64,000 bases of DNA, taken from assembly GCA_038380435.1 (NCBI GenBank), contig JAWZYU010000011.1, positions 73,715,501 to 73,779,500 of the forward strand. Reading direction: 5' to 3'. Of the stretch, positions 45,905-59,500 are shown piece after piece (position 1 is the first letter of the stretch; every line of letters begins with the position of its first letter). Position numbers and translations under genes: made by a program. The notes beneath the pieces were generated by a model that worked only from the letters and a program-made list of their open reading frames with translations, did no database searches and was not told where the DNA came from. The stretch is from Ryuthela nishihirai (taxonomy: Eukaryota > Arthropoda > Arachnida > Araneae > Heptathelidae).

Positions 45905-46275
45905 TGGGGCAGGGTTTGGCTCAATTGGTAATGCACTAGGCTTATAATTTGCAGTTCCTATGTAAAAGTCTCAATGCCAACATTGAGATATATTTCCACT
46001 AACCCCCAGCCTGACTTCAGTGAGAAAGGAGACACTGCTGGGCTTGGAAAGATGGACTTTTTGTGGCCACATGTGCAGGAGAGCCATACCCTGTTCATAT
46101 TAAAGAATATACTGGATGGTCTTGATAGGAAGCAACAATCTGTCTCCTAAGAGCTATCCAGTGGGTTCCCTTCCCCCAATCTTTTATGAGCCCTTGTGAT
46201 TCTTGTGACCTAGCCATTTAGCCCATTGTGTGCAAAAAAGTGCCACTCACACATAAAACAACCCAACCTACTCCA
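45905..46275 (+). mobile_element. SINE-like family 2, longest copy
   Basis: The head GGGGCAGGGTTTGGCTCAAT and TGGTAATGCACTAGGC is tRNA-like (A-box region) and matches 22203. The body has GGCTTGGAAAGATGG and ends with the CCATTGTGTGCAAAAAAGTG block shared with 36.2 and 5.2 kb. A clear B box is missing. Confidence 0.55.
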
Positions 46276-46519
46276 TTCTGTATGGCACCTATCTTGCATG
46301 ACATCAGTTACCTTTTCATGATGTAGTATTTCTAAATTACTTGAGTTTTGGTATCTAAGTATTTAATTATTATTTCACTGGACTAACTGGAGTAGCTTAA
46401 ATGTTTAATGGAAAAAACAAAATTAAAAAAATTATTCATTTAAATGATATTTTAATTTTTATTAATACAAGATTTATTCAATAATTCAAAAAACAGAATT
46501 AAAGAAATAAAAATAAAAA

Positions 46520-46735
46520 ATAAAATGAAAAACTAATAGCATTATAATGTAAGGTTTTATATATACCGTTGTCCAATTTTGTGATGAAAGTACCAGCTAT
46601 AGAAAACACATATTCAGAAGCAACAGAAGTTAGCTTAACAGTCAGCAATGATTGACAGGATTTCTCTAGGTAGTCTGTAGGCAATTTTTCATTATTTTTA
46701 TCCAATAGCTTGAACTCTTTTGTTTAACTAGAGAT
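46520..46735 (-). pseudogene. hAT transposase C-terminal (dimerisation) fragment
   Basis: The minus frame reads LDKNNEKLPTDYLEKSCQSL and LTVKLTSVASEYVFSIAGTF and ITKL. The S-x-x-SExVFS-x-AG pattern is the hallmark of the hAT dimerisation region near the C terminus. The Ser-Glu-Arg triplet appears as Ser-Glu-Tyr. No further domains are visible. Confidence 0.65.
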
Positions 46736-46867
46736 GCTTTTGCTTTGATGTGGTGAATAATGCAATGCATTTCTACATTTTTAAGTACTCATTCTGTTCT
46801 CTATCTTCATGGTTGTCAAAGATTGTCAAAACTTTCTGAATCCTGAACAGTCTTCAGATAAAGCTGA

Positions 46868-47190
46868 TTAACCCTTAACATGTCGAGTTTATTGAGCAGA
46901 ACTCGCTCTAGTGGCTGGGCTAATTTAAAAATGCTTCCAGAGAAAAAAATAACTTTAAAACCTTATACTGAAAAAACTAATAGACAGAAAAAAGCATGTC
47001 ATATACCAAAATAGAATTTAATTTGGAATTTAAAAAAATTAAATATTTGAGAAACACAGCAAGCATATTAATTTTAGTAATGCTTATTTAAAACAATAGA
47101 GTAAAAAAATGAGTGATTTCATTAGATTTAAACCACATTCTGCAATACTAATGTGTAACGAACTGTGTGGCATCCTAATATGGCATTTAT
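46868..47190 (-). mobile_element. R1 TTAA-family end fragment, minus
   Basis: Starts TTAACCCTTAACATGTCGAG; the following AACTAATAGACAGAAA and TATTAATTTTAGTAATGC blocks match 22880-23190. A diverged copy. Confidence 0.55.
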
Positions 47191-47544
47191 ATCTTAAAAG
47201 AAAGAGCAATTAATTCTAAACAGATTTTCCTGAAATAAGATAATTACAGAGTTTCACATTCTTTTTCTTGTACATTACTGCTGGAAGCTTTACCAGAATC
47301 ACTATACTGTATACTATCACTGCTGGTATCAGCATTTACTAATGACTCATTATACAGGCTATTTTTGGGAGAATTTCAAAAGATCAACAAAATGTTTAAT
47401 GGAAGTTCAAAGAACATGCTCCATGACAGTTTAGTTTGGGAGCATTAAAAGAAAAAAGAAAACCACAAAAATACTCAGATGCGATAAAAAGTCACAATAA
47501 TGTCTGCTACAGCAGTCCGTTCTAATTTTTTGAAACTTTATTGA

Positions 47545-48590
47545 ATACTAGCTACGGAACCTGCTGTTGCTGCCTGTGTATAACTTAATCCATATATCTT
47601 TATTTTCATTGCACTAAAGGTAAGTTTTGTAAATACTCCCCCACCCCCATACCTTTAGCACAGATTCAACATAAAAAAAAAAATCCCAGTGTTTGCTTGG
47701 GTTGTTGCTGATGTCAGCATGCTCTCTGATAGCCCATGTTTTATCTATTTTACTTTTATATATTTATTTATATATATTATACTATCAATTTTCATTTCCA
47801 TTATGACAGATTTTGCTGCCCTGTGGCTCCTGTGATACTTGACTGCATGGTCCAAATTTCCTGCATGGCTTCATCTGTGTGCCCTAGTGATTGGTTTAAA
47901 AATTAGATTCCTACTTGGCTCATGGCTCCATTTCTACACGAATTGCTATAGCTCAGGTCTCACCTTTAATCTGCATATCATGTTTTTTTCTTGCACTAAA
48001 AGTTATATTTGTGAGTATTCCCCCTCCCCCTGACATTTCAGCACATTTTCAACATGAAAGATTTCCTTGTGTTGCAAAAGTCACTGCTGACTTAGTGTGC
48101 ATTCTCATAGCTTTTTTGCAAACTATTGGATTTTTATTTCGACAGAATTTAGTGTTTGTGATTCCCAATTTACTTGACAGAAAGGTCCCAAATTTCGTAG
48201 GTGGGTTCCCCCTGCCTGATACCATGTTGGGTTAAAAAACCAGGTTCCTAGCTGCAATGGAACACCTTAAAATAATAATGCCTTTGCAAATGTGAGGAAT
48301 CTGGCTACAGCAGCAGATTTAAATGTTATTTTGACTCTTATGTACACAGTTAGGGAGCAGTAAATGGCAACAATAAATTTGACAGCGATTATTGTTTCCC
48401 ACAGGAATAGAAGGGTAAATATTTTTGCTTCCAGAAAGCCCACCTTTTGACTTTTAATCTGAAATATGACACTGCAACATAGACCACAACCAGAAATATT
48501 CTATGAAAATTTGAAGCATCTACGATAATTTACCGATGAGTTATGGCTGCAACAGACAGACACACAACTTCTTTGATCATATAGTTATAA
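47545..48590 (+). repeat. Unclassified repeat with two similar halves
   Basis: TTGCACTAAAGGTAAGTTTTG with the following CCCCCACCCCCA and GATTCAACAT (about 47610-47670) is echoed by TTGCACTAAAAGTTATATTTG with CCCCCTCCCCCTGACA and TTTTCAACATGAAAG (about 47990-48060). The end has CAACAGACAGACACACAACT. The spacing of the halves is about 380 bp. Confidence 0.45.
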
Positions 48591-49221
48591 ATCATCAGGT
48601 TCATATTAATTATCAAATTTAGTTCATATACTTTGAGGACTGGTTAATACACCCATTAAAAATCACCAATTTCTATGGTGTAAAAAATAAGCTCTTAGAG
48701 CACATTATCTTGGGAACTGCAGTTCCCAATAGATATGAGATTGCATTTCACTGACATTCCATGATGCAAAAAAATAAATATATAAATAAACAGTGATATA
48801 AAATCCTTAGTTTCTTTGTTGATCAATTCTACTTTTCAATGACTTTTGGAATTCCAGGGGAAATTTTGATTGATCTATAATTTTGAATATGTAGCTCAAA
48901 GTATCTTTATCTGTCAATATATTCAAGGTTTGTTTGCTCAATTCAAATACTGAAAGTTTGACTGGTTCTAGCAGAATTCAAATTTCCTTTAAGAGGGCAA
49001 TGTGATTTTACTATAAAGTACACATTCCATAACTTTCAAAACAAGATGTAGTTCTTTAAATATTTTGTTCGAATTTTAAAAGGAATATATTTATTCATAT
49101 TATTAAAATTGTACATGTAATCCATTGATATTAATTGAAAATTGAAAATTTTAATATTTTCAAATAATAATTGAGTACTGAAACAAATTTACTCAGATAC
49201 TAAAAAAAGAAAAAAATCCTG

Positions 49222-51195
49222 TACGATATGGAACCAATATTGCATCTGACCATTACCTGGTGAAAAGTTCTTGAAACTGTAGCTTAAGAAATGTTGTGAT
49301 AAATATGGAATTTTTAGACACTTGATTACTTTAAGAAATTCCATTTACAACTCCTTTTATTGGCCTTAAAACTTAATTTATTATGAGCTTCCTTTCATTC
49401 TAAGGTTAAGAGAATTACCTTTAACACTGAAGCTCTGAAAGATTCCGATATAACCAAATCATACCATGATAGGCTACTTAGTCATTATGACAATAGGATT
49501 TGCTTACTGTTGAAGTTGAGAAAGAATGGGATCAGTTTAATCGGCTTTTCATGAAACCAACAGTACTCTTTTGGGTAAAAAGGAACAAAGGAAACATAAT
49601 TATTTGAGTGATAAGGACTAGAGCTTATTTTGGAAAGAAAGAACTGTAGGAATATCCTAATTACAACACCCTACTAGTCCTAACAGAAAGTGTTACAATG
49701 AGCTTAATAAATGTGTAAAGGATCAGTTAGGTTGATAAGAATCTTCAGCTAGATGACTTGGCTGACAAAGCTGAGGAAGCAGCTAGACGGCATAACAGCA
49801 GAGAGCTGTACCAGAGAGTTAATCTTTTGTGTGGGAAGAAACCGACAGGTAAATAAGGATTGAGGGATATACATGGTAAGATGGTTGAAGGTGAGGATTC
49901 TGTGATGGTTAGATGGGCTGAACATTTCAGAGATGTTCTAAAAAATGTGATTATTTCTATTTCCATTGTTTGTAATGAAGATAGATGCAATACTGGCTTT
50001 AATAATGGCCCTATATCACATTCCAAAGTCACTTTGGTATGTCTAAATTAAAATTGACAAAATTCCCACAGAAATGCTTAGAGCTTTCAGTGGTGATTTA
50101 ATCAGTGAGAACATTTGTGTTGCCACATGGCTGACTGAAATTTTGAATATTTTTTATGATAAAAATGTTGTTCCTAAGGATTTTAACCACAGATCCTATT
50201 TTTAAAAAAGATGATTGCAAATCTTGTGATAATTATAGGGAAATTAGTTTACTTTCTGTCCAGGTAAAGTTCTTTGCATGATTATACTTAATAGAATTAA
50301 GAATTTGGTTGATGGACAACTGCGTGATGTACAGTGTGGATTCAGAAGTCATAGGGGATGTACTGATCAAATATTTTCACTTAAGTAGATTCTTGAGAAA
50401 TGTTTAGTTTCAGAAATCTGTGGTTACTACCTTTATAAATTTCAAAAAGGCTTTTGACTCTGTTGATCGACATAATTTGTGGTTGATTGTTAGATCATGT
50501 GGAATACCTGATAAATTAGTTAGTGTAATGAAAGCTTGCTCTAACAACACTAAGTTGTGTGTGAGAGTTGGTACGTCTTTCAGCAATTGGTTTAGCATTG
50601 CTAGTGGAATTAGACAAGGGTGCATTTTGTCTCCTTTTCTACTGTTTGGCTATTGATTATGTTATGTGAAATTCTTTGCAAGGCCTTAAATGGTCTATAG
50701 ATTTTAAAATTTCTGATTTAGATTATGCAGATGATTTGTCCCTGTTGGCTAATGATGTTGATGAGATGAATTCATTCATTAGGAGTGTTGATGAGACTGG
50801 TGAATAAACAGAGAAAAAACTAAAGTGATGAAAATTGGTCAGGCAGGTGGTGCTTTAGTTGGTTTGAATGACTGTACTCTTGAACAAGTGTCTTAGTTTA
50901 ATTATCTTGGGAGCTATATAACAGGTACTGGTGATATGCGGCATGAGATAAATAGAAGAATAGGGATTGCTGCTGAGACTTTTAAGAATCTATGGAGAGT
51001 GTGGAAAAATAGATGAATACACCTAAAGATGAAAATTAGGCTGTATAATAATTTGGTTTTTTCTAAAGTACTGAAATGTGGTCCATTCATTAGCAGGATA
51101 ATAGGAAATTTGATGCCTTTGATTCTAAATGCTTACATAATAACTCGGGCATTAGGTTGTTTGATTTTGTAAGTAATGATGAGGTTAGAAGGAGT
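49222..51195 (+). pseudogene. Old, diverged RTE LINE fragment (copy K)
   Basis: It starts at the GSDHYLV region (ATCTGACCATTACCTGGTGA) and runs through the linker, FRSHRGCTDQIFSL, TFINFKKAFDSVDRHNLW (50430), SGIRQGCILSPFLL (50610) and DYADDLSLLANDVDEMN (50720) to near 51195. Stops and frameshifts are frequent, and a 110-bp foreign piece lies at about 49295-49404. It has the greatest divergence of the RTE copies here, so it is probably the oldest. No tail. Confidence 0.85.
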
Positions 51196-51657
51196 CACCC
51201 CTAAGATGCTCTTGAACAGGTCTTCTGATAACTGTTTGGATTGTTTAGAATTGCTGCCGTAGCCTTGAGATAACAGAATGGTGAACACCTCCAAGACTGT
51301 TTGATCATCTCTCAACATTCCAATGACTCACCATCATTTTGAGTTACCTAAACGTTTTCTTTAAGGCATCATGAAGCAAATGGCTATTCTAGACTAACAA
51401 TGTAGCATTTCAATATGAAATGATGGAGCATCTATGAATCCTTTTATAAGGTATCTGTTTTATATATTCTGTGATGTTATAAAGGATTTATATGCTGAAT
51501 TTTCCACACTCCATGGAAAGCTGAAGCTTGTTTAGCATGGCATATGCCAGTACTGCTTAAACTACATACCCACTGACAAGATACTTCCCAAAACCAAAAC
51601 ACTTTTAGTGTTTCATTTCAGTTTTGCAGCAATTAGGACAAAAAGAATATTATTTTG

Positions 51658-52919
51658 CAAGCTCACAAAGCAAAAAAATTAGTCACCCCTGGCTGAATGT
51701 CACCTAATAGTGCATAATGCCTCCATGCGACTAAAGAGCAGCCGAAATCCTGTATGGCACGGATGCCACCAGAGTGCGGATGTAGTGCACATCAATATTC
51801 ATCCACTCTTCCAGAACAAATGCCACAGTTCGGGCAAATTGGTCAGATGGCTTGGACGGTGCTTCACACGTTGCTCCAAATAGTCCCATAAATTTTCTAT
51901 GGGATTCAAATCCGGGGATTTAGCGGGCCAGTCGAGATGTTCGAAGGCTTCAGAATGCTCATCATGCCAAACCGACACACTTCGAGCCCTGTGCACATAA
52001 TAATTATTGTCTTGGAAGACTGGGGTATCCTTCTGGTGTTCATTGTGGAGATGCTGCACCAAAGGCAACATGTGGTCATCCAGTAACTCCATATAGCCAC
52101 TCTGGTTCAAGTGTGATGTCACCGCAACCAAAGGACTCATTTTCTCATATGTGAAACACTACCAGAACATCACAGAGCTTACTCCAGCTTGAACAGAACC
52201 TTGCACACAGTCCGCATGGAAGGCTTCATCCAGCTTACGATGTACCCGTCACCTGCCTCACATCATTCGAGTACAAGCAAAAACGTGACTCATCTGACTA
52301 GATCACACGCTTCCAAGAGTAAACAGTCCAGTCTTTGTGGCGCCACACCCGCTGTAGCCATGCAGTCTTGTGCAGAGTTGTTAACATGGGTCTCTTCCAC
52401 TGTACTCTGCTCCAGATATGCATGGCATGCAGTTCCCTTCAGAGTGTTCATTCGGAAACAGCTTGTCCTAGGCCTGCATTGACTGACTGAAGCAATTCCT
52501 ACATCATTGCAAAGCAATTTGCCCTAACAGTGCGTGATACACTGCAGCAATCCCTATTGGAGAGAAGTCTTTCAGCCACAGTTCTGGCGACAATTAGCAG
52601 TGGACTGTGATGTATGCCACTGCTAGACCTTTTGGATAGTACTTTTTGACACAACTGCAAAGGCAGCAACTTATTGTTCACTGTGCCTTTTGGCTCGGCC
52701 AAATGCAATAACACCTTTTTGCCACTCATTCACATCTTTGGCGCTACCCATGTTTCATGGAGTAACTAACACATGTGGTACACAACCACTTCTTGTCACT
52801 GTATGAACCCCTGCAATGCACAGCACAGCTATTTGTAGGACGCGTTTATTACTCTGTTGCTGTCGAACGGACATAACCCTCTTCTGGCGGGAGATGACTA
52901 ATTTTTGTCCATGAGCTTA
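51658..52919 (-). mobile_element. Complete but decayed Tc1-like element
   Basis: Terminal inverted repeats of about 25 bp: AAGCTCA...AAAATTAGTCA at 51658 and its inverse near 52893-52919. On the minus strand the transposase starts at about 52752 with MGSAKDVNEWQKGVIAFGRA and a stop soon after. Further pieces are WTVYSWKRVI-like text (52320), GYMELLDDHMLPLVQHLHNE, VFQDNNYYVHRARSV (second catalytic Asp region) and LDWPAKSPDLNPIENLWDYL (third). Multiple frameshifts make it a pseudogene. The size of 1.26 kb is normal for Tc1. Confidence 0.85.
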
Positions 52920-54130
52920 TATTAACAATACATATCTAATCAATAAAACTAATTATGGATTAGAAGAAAAAAACATGCTTAGAAGATAATAAAATGTATA
53001 GGTATATTTAAACTACTACTTTGCTGGGAAATGTACATTTTCTCGAATCCCAATAACCTTTTTTGGTTCACTAACAAAATGCTAATGTTTTTGAGAAAAA
53101 TTAATGATAACACTTCACAAAACAATTTTAACCAATGATTTCATTTCAAAACATTTGCATTATGCAGAAAGTGCTCAATATAACAGCTTGTCAAAATAGG
53201 TGCAATAAATTTGTTGTTGAATTATTTATTTCACTAACTAATTTGATAAATAAAACAACATGTATGCTGTTAAATTTACCTAACCATGCTTACAGTTTTT
53301 GGGGATAATGATCTAGATGAAATACACAATAAGAAATCAAATAACTCAAATAAAAAAGTGGTCCCAAAAACATTAATCAACAGGTAATTTTTAAATGTTT
53401 CGAAATTTTATTTGTTATTGCTCAAGTTCAGTTCAAAAACTTCAGAAAAAACAATTTCATTAAAAAAATTTCCTTTCCTTGACAGCTTCTTTTCTCTTAT
53501 ACCAACCATTTGTAGCAATTCTGGTCCTGGCAAAAAATACCATATTGGAACCATAAGAGTTATTGCCCTATATTTCATGCTATATTCCATTTGATCTTTG
53601 TTTGCACCTTTTGATTACAAATATTTTCTTTGGATTTAATAAAGCCTTTTCAATCAAAATGATTTCAAATCATATCATCAATATTGTTAGCCCACCTTAC
53701 TCCCAATTTTACACATTACATCACCAATGGTTTCAAGAAAAGAGAAATCACAATTTCTATGAGTAGTATTAAAACTTTGATGTGTAGTGTAGCTTTCAGG
53801 AAATCCTTTGCTTCTTTTTATCAGCAATGGTGTTATTAGGCATATGTTATATTCTATATTACTGAAAGGATATTACTTGACTCCATTTTATGACATACAT
53901 ATTCACTGAAAGAATTCATTGTTCCATTTTTGTATCAATCATAAACTATATATAATTTTTCAAACATTTTTCCAGTTGAATAAACAAGTTCCTAAGGACT
54001 ACTTTAAAAACTAATTAGATCTTACTTAAAAATTTGCTACCATTTCATACACAGGAGAATCTTATGTTAAACTTGCAGCATATTTTTATGCAGTCACTCA
54101 ACCTTCAGAATAAATGCTACAAAATGTTAC
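52920..54130. other. Intron sequence, no feature recognised
   Basis: AT-rich, no motif or repeat match seen between the Tc1 element and the NCBP1 exon. Confidence 0.5.
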
Positions 54131-54234
54131 CTGATTCTTCTTCACTGTACTTGTAATATACTCCAGGTTTCTTAGGGAGTAGGTTTACAAAAGACTCTGG
54201 CATAATATCAACCACTCTCTGATGATAAGACAGT
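54131..54234 (-). CDS. NCBP1: NCBP1 internal exon, second in window
   Basis: This 104-base exon has one leading base, 34 codons and one trailing base. It encodes LSYHQRVVDIMPESFVNLLP followed by KKPGVYYKYSEEES. It matches the CBP80 stretch LSYHQRILDIVPPTF and the YKYGDESS that follows, at the start of the third helical MIF4G-like domain. The acceptor is TTTTTTCAG with a good pyrimidine run and the donor is GTAACA. Phase 1 at the 3' end completes a GCA codon with the CA that opens the next exon. The intron before it is about 9.3 kb and contains Tc1 and RTE insertions. The exon has no stop or frameshift, so the gene looks intact here. Confidence 0.94.
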
Positions 54235-54595
54235 CTGAAAAAAGTTTTCAGAAAAACTTTTAAAAAGATTAGAATAAAAAATTTGTTAATAATATTGTGT
54301 TTTAGTAATATATATATATATTGGGAAAAATTGAAAAACACCCAGAAGAAATTCCCTTAACTTAGGGCAGTAGAAACCATAATCCAAGATTGAAAATCAT
54401 TGGATGAAACAATGACGTCACTAAGGATGACAACATGCAAATGTACGCAGTGAAAATTTAAGGACAAGGAAGTAAAGAAAGAAGTTATTCATCTCATGTC
54501 TGTTGTTCAGTGCTCTTTGAAGAAGCTACTATGCCTGGACGATGCAGGCATGCAACATTTGTTCAGTTAGTGGAGTTTCAGTGAGGTCGTATACA

Positions 54596-55515
54596 CTAAA
54601 GTGACATTGAATTAGGGATAGGAGACATTATCCAAATTCAGTACCGCAAGGTTCCACATTTGTGCACATGCATGACTGAAACTCTGGTCATATATAGCTG
54701 TCACCTTTGGCTTCCCCAAGCATTTGTCGTGAGAAGCATAATGGGAAAGGCACAGAATTTAGATGCATTTGACAGAGGGCATATCATAAATGCCCAACAG
54801 ATGAGACAGTCAATCTCCGAAATTGTCAGCAAACTTGGATTTTCTCATACGACAGTTTCAAGAGTGTTCCAGGAATATAAAAATTCCGACAAAAAAAAAA
54901 CAAGCACCCTGGACAAAAACTGCAAAGGACAACCAGCCTTGAATGATCGTGGGCTTCACCACCTGACCCGCATTGTATGGATTGATAGGGGCCAGACATT
55001 ACGTGAAATCACCTCCCATCTGAACATGAATTCCAGCCAGGAAGTCAGTACATGGACCGTGCAATGCTCACATCGTCTCGGCTTTGGGAGCTGCCGACCT
55101 ATGAGGGTCCCACTTCTAACGGCACGACACCGGGTTCAACGCCTTGCCTGAACTAAAGAACATCGAAACTGGACCATTGAAAATTGGCAATGGATAGCCT
55201 GGAGTGATGAATCCCAATTTAAACTTCATCACGCTGATGGGAGAATGAGGGTATGGGGCTAACTCCATGAAGCCATGGATCCTGCACGTCAGGTCGGAAC
55301 AGTACAGTGGTGGTGGCTCAGTGATGGCTTGAGGTGTCTTCAGTTGGATGTCTTGTGGAGTCCTTGCCTCGTCGTATGGCACCTGTTATCAGGGACAGAG
55401 GGGATCCAACACGTTACTAGGTTGCTATCCCTAATTCAATGGCACTTGGATAACATCTCCTATCTCACACTTTTGGATAACATCTCCTATCCCTAATTCA
55501 GTGTAGTGGATCATT
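54596..55515 (+). mobile_element. Truncated Tc1-like element with 5' half of transposase
   Basis: The left end (about 54600-54645) contains TGAATTAGGGATAGGAGACA and its inverse occurs twice at the right (about 55425-55480 and 55478-55510). Between them a frame starting at 54741 reads MGKAQNLDAFDRGHIINAQQ, ISEIVSKLGFSHTTVSRVFQ (the paired-like DNA-binding domain), then HLNMNSSQEVSTWTVQ, and in another frame NWTIENWQWIAWSDESQFKL (first catalytic Asp). The C-terminal half with the other catalytic residues is missing. Confidence 0.75.
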
Positions 55516-56430
55516 GGTAAGCAGGTTGGTCTTTTTGTCAAATTGCACACCATGATGGATGAGAGCTATCAGCAGTGGTATAATGGTGGTGTCAATGGTC
55601 AGAAGAGCATTTGCACACTCGCAGATGTATTTCTGGGCAACACAGAATTACGATGATGTGCAAGAGGATTGGCATATCAGGAGGGTGACAGCAATGGCAG
55701 AGCAGATGGCTACAGCATCACAAATTTGATCCTCTGTCGAACAAAGCATATCTACAAGAATGATATGCAATCGTCTTTTGGAAGCAGGATTACGGGCACA
55801 GTTACCACTGTCCAGCACAATTGCAGTGGTGTCAAGAATGAGTTCATTGGAGGGAAGAATGGCAGTCTGTGATCTTCAGTGATGAAAGCGATTCTGCTTA
55901 GGAGTGTCTGATGGTTGTTTATGTGTCTGAAGACAAGGTCAAGCCGAGCATCAGGAGCATCATCCCATGCCGAGCATCAGGAGTGATTAGTTATCACTCT
56001 TGTATGTGTCTGGTGTTTGTAAGGGTACACCAAATAATAATATGTACATTAGTGACATGATACAGCTGGTCGTCCTGCCATATTTGAGTGTAATCCCATA
56101 TGCAATATTCCAGCAGGATAACACCAGCCCACATTCCACTAGGGCAGCTCAACATGCTCTTCAGGCAGTGTACCAACTCTCTTGGTCAGCATGCTCTCCA
56201 GACGTCTCCAATCGAGCATGTCTGGGACTGGACCATACAAAGACTCTTCCGCGAACCACAGCAGGCAATGACCATCATTGAATTAAGCGTCCAAGTTGAA
56301 AGCACATGGAATAGTATCCCCCAGCGTGATATCCAGCATTTGTACAACTGATTGCATCCTAGATTGGAAGATTGTATTGCTGCTCAAGGAGGTTCAACAC
56401 CTTATTAAAATGTGCCTATTGTAAAATGTA
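55516..56430 (+). pseudogene. Second Tc1-like transposase fragment
   Basis: Pieces are EEWQSVIFSDESDS (55865, first catalytic region), VIPYAIFQQDNTSPHSTRAA and QHALQAVYQL (56095), then SPIEHVWDWT and STWNSIPQRDIQHLYN (56340). This is a later segment of the same kind of transposase; relation to the piece before it (one element rearranged or two insertions) is not resolved. Confidence 0.75.
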
Positions 56431-56539
56431 ATACTCATTAAAAGGTAAAATAAACATTGAATCACTTCACACGTGTGATCACTGTACTTTCTCAGCAAGT
56501 AATAGAATAATCTCATAGATTATGCTTCAGTCTGTAAAT

Positions 56540-59500
56540 GGTAGATAGGTAGTCACTGGAAGGAGAACTACGCACCAATCCCCTGTGATGATGAATAGCA
56601 CCGGCCAGGCCTAGCACCAACATACTCTCTTGTGAAAGGAAATGGAAGGGGAGGGCTGCCAGATTAGTGTGGCGTACTGATCTGGACAACTCTGGCTACT
56701 TTTTTTTTCCCCTACCCTGCTGAGGAGTGGTCAACCACACAGGGTCCTGGTGCTGACCATATATAAACCCACTGGACTGAATTAAGGCTTTGAGCTTGAT
56801 AATGGATCTTGAATTTGCTGCACTGGTGGGCTTCTGGGGAGGGAAAATCTTCCACTGTGTTTTCTGTTTGTTTGTGGGTTGACAGCCCCAAATGTATAGA
56901 TTTACAGAATATGTTTATGAGCTGGTGTATAATCCAGAGCAGAAGTCATCACAGGCACCTGAACTCTTTGCTTCTACTGGCATCGTCAAATTCTGCATTG
57001 GAGGAAGTCTTCCAGTAAAGATGGCTTCAGCCTTTAACCTTTCCCGGGCCCAACCCGTACACGTCTGGAGAATCTGAATTGCGAGAGCCAGTCTTAGTAA
57101 AACACACCAAATTTCATTTTTTTTTAAAATATAAATATCGAATTTTAAAAATTTTAATATATATGCCCATAAAACTTATATTTCAGAGGTGTTAAAAATA
57201 CAATATCTTTTTAATTTAGGATAGAAACCTGTTTTTCAGGCTGGGCCATGGAAGGGTTAGTGGTGGGGGAACAGGTCTTTGCCCCATATCTGTGATTAGG
57301 GGGCTGTTTGATATTGTCGGCATTCCCTCTCTCAGTAAACATAGTTTCTTTCTAATCATTAATCATTATCATTATCCCACTAACCATTTTCTCTCCATTG
57401 GTAGTTGGAATGTGAGAACTCAGAGCTTATTCTCTTGATGTCCTCACACAAGAATTCCACCATTATAATTCAGATATTCTCGGCTTGTTAGAGACCAGAT
57501 GGACAGATAAACGTCAGATTCTTAAAAATAATCTTAAATTTCTCTTTTTTGGGAGGGAAAACAATAAATATCACTAAGGCGTGAGTCTGCTTCTCAGCAG
57601 ACACGCTAGTGATACTCTTCTGGGATACAAAGTGCATTAATGAAAGGTTTCTTATAGCAAAATTTCAGACAAGCGTTAAAGACTTGAATGTTATCTGCTG
57701 TTATTTCCCCACTGAGGATGACGATGAGGATGAGAAGGATAGGTTTTATGGACAACTTCAAGATATTTTGAATTCTGTCAAGAAAGGAGATATTACCCTT
57801 GTTCTAGGTGACTTCAATGCCAAAGTTGGTACTGACTGACCTTTGGGAAGACAGATAAGCCCTTTTGGTATTGGTAGCTGCAATGGGCAACGTCTCCTAC
57901 AGGTAAGTAAATTCAGTGGTTTCAGAATAACTAACACTTATTACAAACACCACGACATACATAAGTACACATGGGTTTCACCTGATGGGCTGCATAAGAA
58001 TATGATTGATTATATATTAATTAACAGCAAATGGGTTAATTTTGTTAGGAATACCAGGTCACATAGGGGAGCTGAAATTGGATCTGACCATTACCTTGTT
58101 AAAAGTATCTTGCAACTTAAACTTAAAAAGTGTTGTGCTAGGGTTAAAAAATTTACCTTTAATACTGAAGCTCTCAAAGACTCAGTTATAGCTAAAGCTT
58201 ACCATGATAAGTTACTTAGTCATTATGACAGTCACGGTTTACTTACTACTTAAGTTGAGGAAGAATGAGACTGTTTTAAATAGGCCTTTTCGTTAACTAT
58301 CAGTAGTCTTTTAGGAAAACATGAGCAGGCGAGACAGAATTATTTGAGTGATAAGGCACTTGAGCTTGTTTCAGAAAGAAAGAACTGCAGGAATGTCCTT
58401 AATCAATACCCTACTAGTCCTAATAGAAACTATTACAGAGAGCGTAATAAACTTGTAAAGGATCAGTTAGCTGCTGATAAGAATCTTTGGCTTGATGGCT
58501 TGGCTGACAAAGCCGAGGATGCAGTTAGACAGCACAACAGCAGAGAGCTATACCAGATAGTTAATGTTTTATGTGGTAGAAAACGGCAGGTATACAGGGA
58601 TTGAAGGATAAACAAGGTAAGGTTATAGAAGGTGAGGATTCTGTCATGGCTAGGTGGGCTGAGCATTTCAGTGATGTTCAGAACAATGTGGTTAGTTCTA
58701 CTCCCATTGTTTGCAATGATGATAGATGCATTGGTGGCTTTAATGTTGGCCCTATAACACAATCTGAAGTTATTTTGGCTATTTCTAAACTTTAACTTCA
58801 TAAATCCCCAGGGATAAATGAAATTACTACGGAAATGCTTAGAGCTGGGAATATTTCGGTTACCACTTGGATGACTGAAATTTTGAATATCTTTTATGAT
58901 AAAGGCATGGTCCCTAAGGATTTTACCAGATCTATTGTTATCCCTATTTTCAAAAAAGGTGATCACAGTTCTTGTGATAACTATAGGGGTATCAGCCTAC
59001 TATCTGTTCCAGGGAAAGTTCTTTGCATGATTGTGCTTAATAGAATTAAGTATCTGGTTGACAGTCAATTGCGTGATGAGCAATGTGGATTCAGAAGTGG
59101 TAAATGATGTGTGGATCAGATATTTTCACTTAGGCAGATTCTTGAGAAATGTTTAGAGTTTCAGAAACCTTTGGTTGCTAGCTTTGTTGATTTCAAAAAG
59201 GCTTTCGACTCTGTTGATTGTCATAATTTGTGGTTGATTGTGAAATCATATGGTATACCAGATGAGTTAGTTAACATAAGGAAAGCTCTCTATAATAACA
59301 CTGAGTCATGTGCGAGAGTTGGTAAGGCTTGTAGCAATTGGTTTAGCATTGCTTCTGGTGTTCGACATGGGTGCATTTTGTCTCCTTTTCTCTTTAGCTT
59401 GGTTATTGATTATGTTATGCGAAATTCACTTCACGGGAAAGATTTTGGCCTTAAATGGGCTGGAGATACGAAATTTCTGATTTAGATTATGCTGATGATT

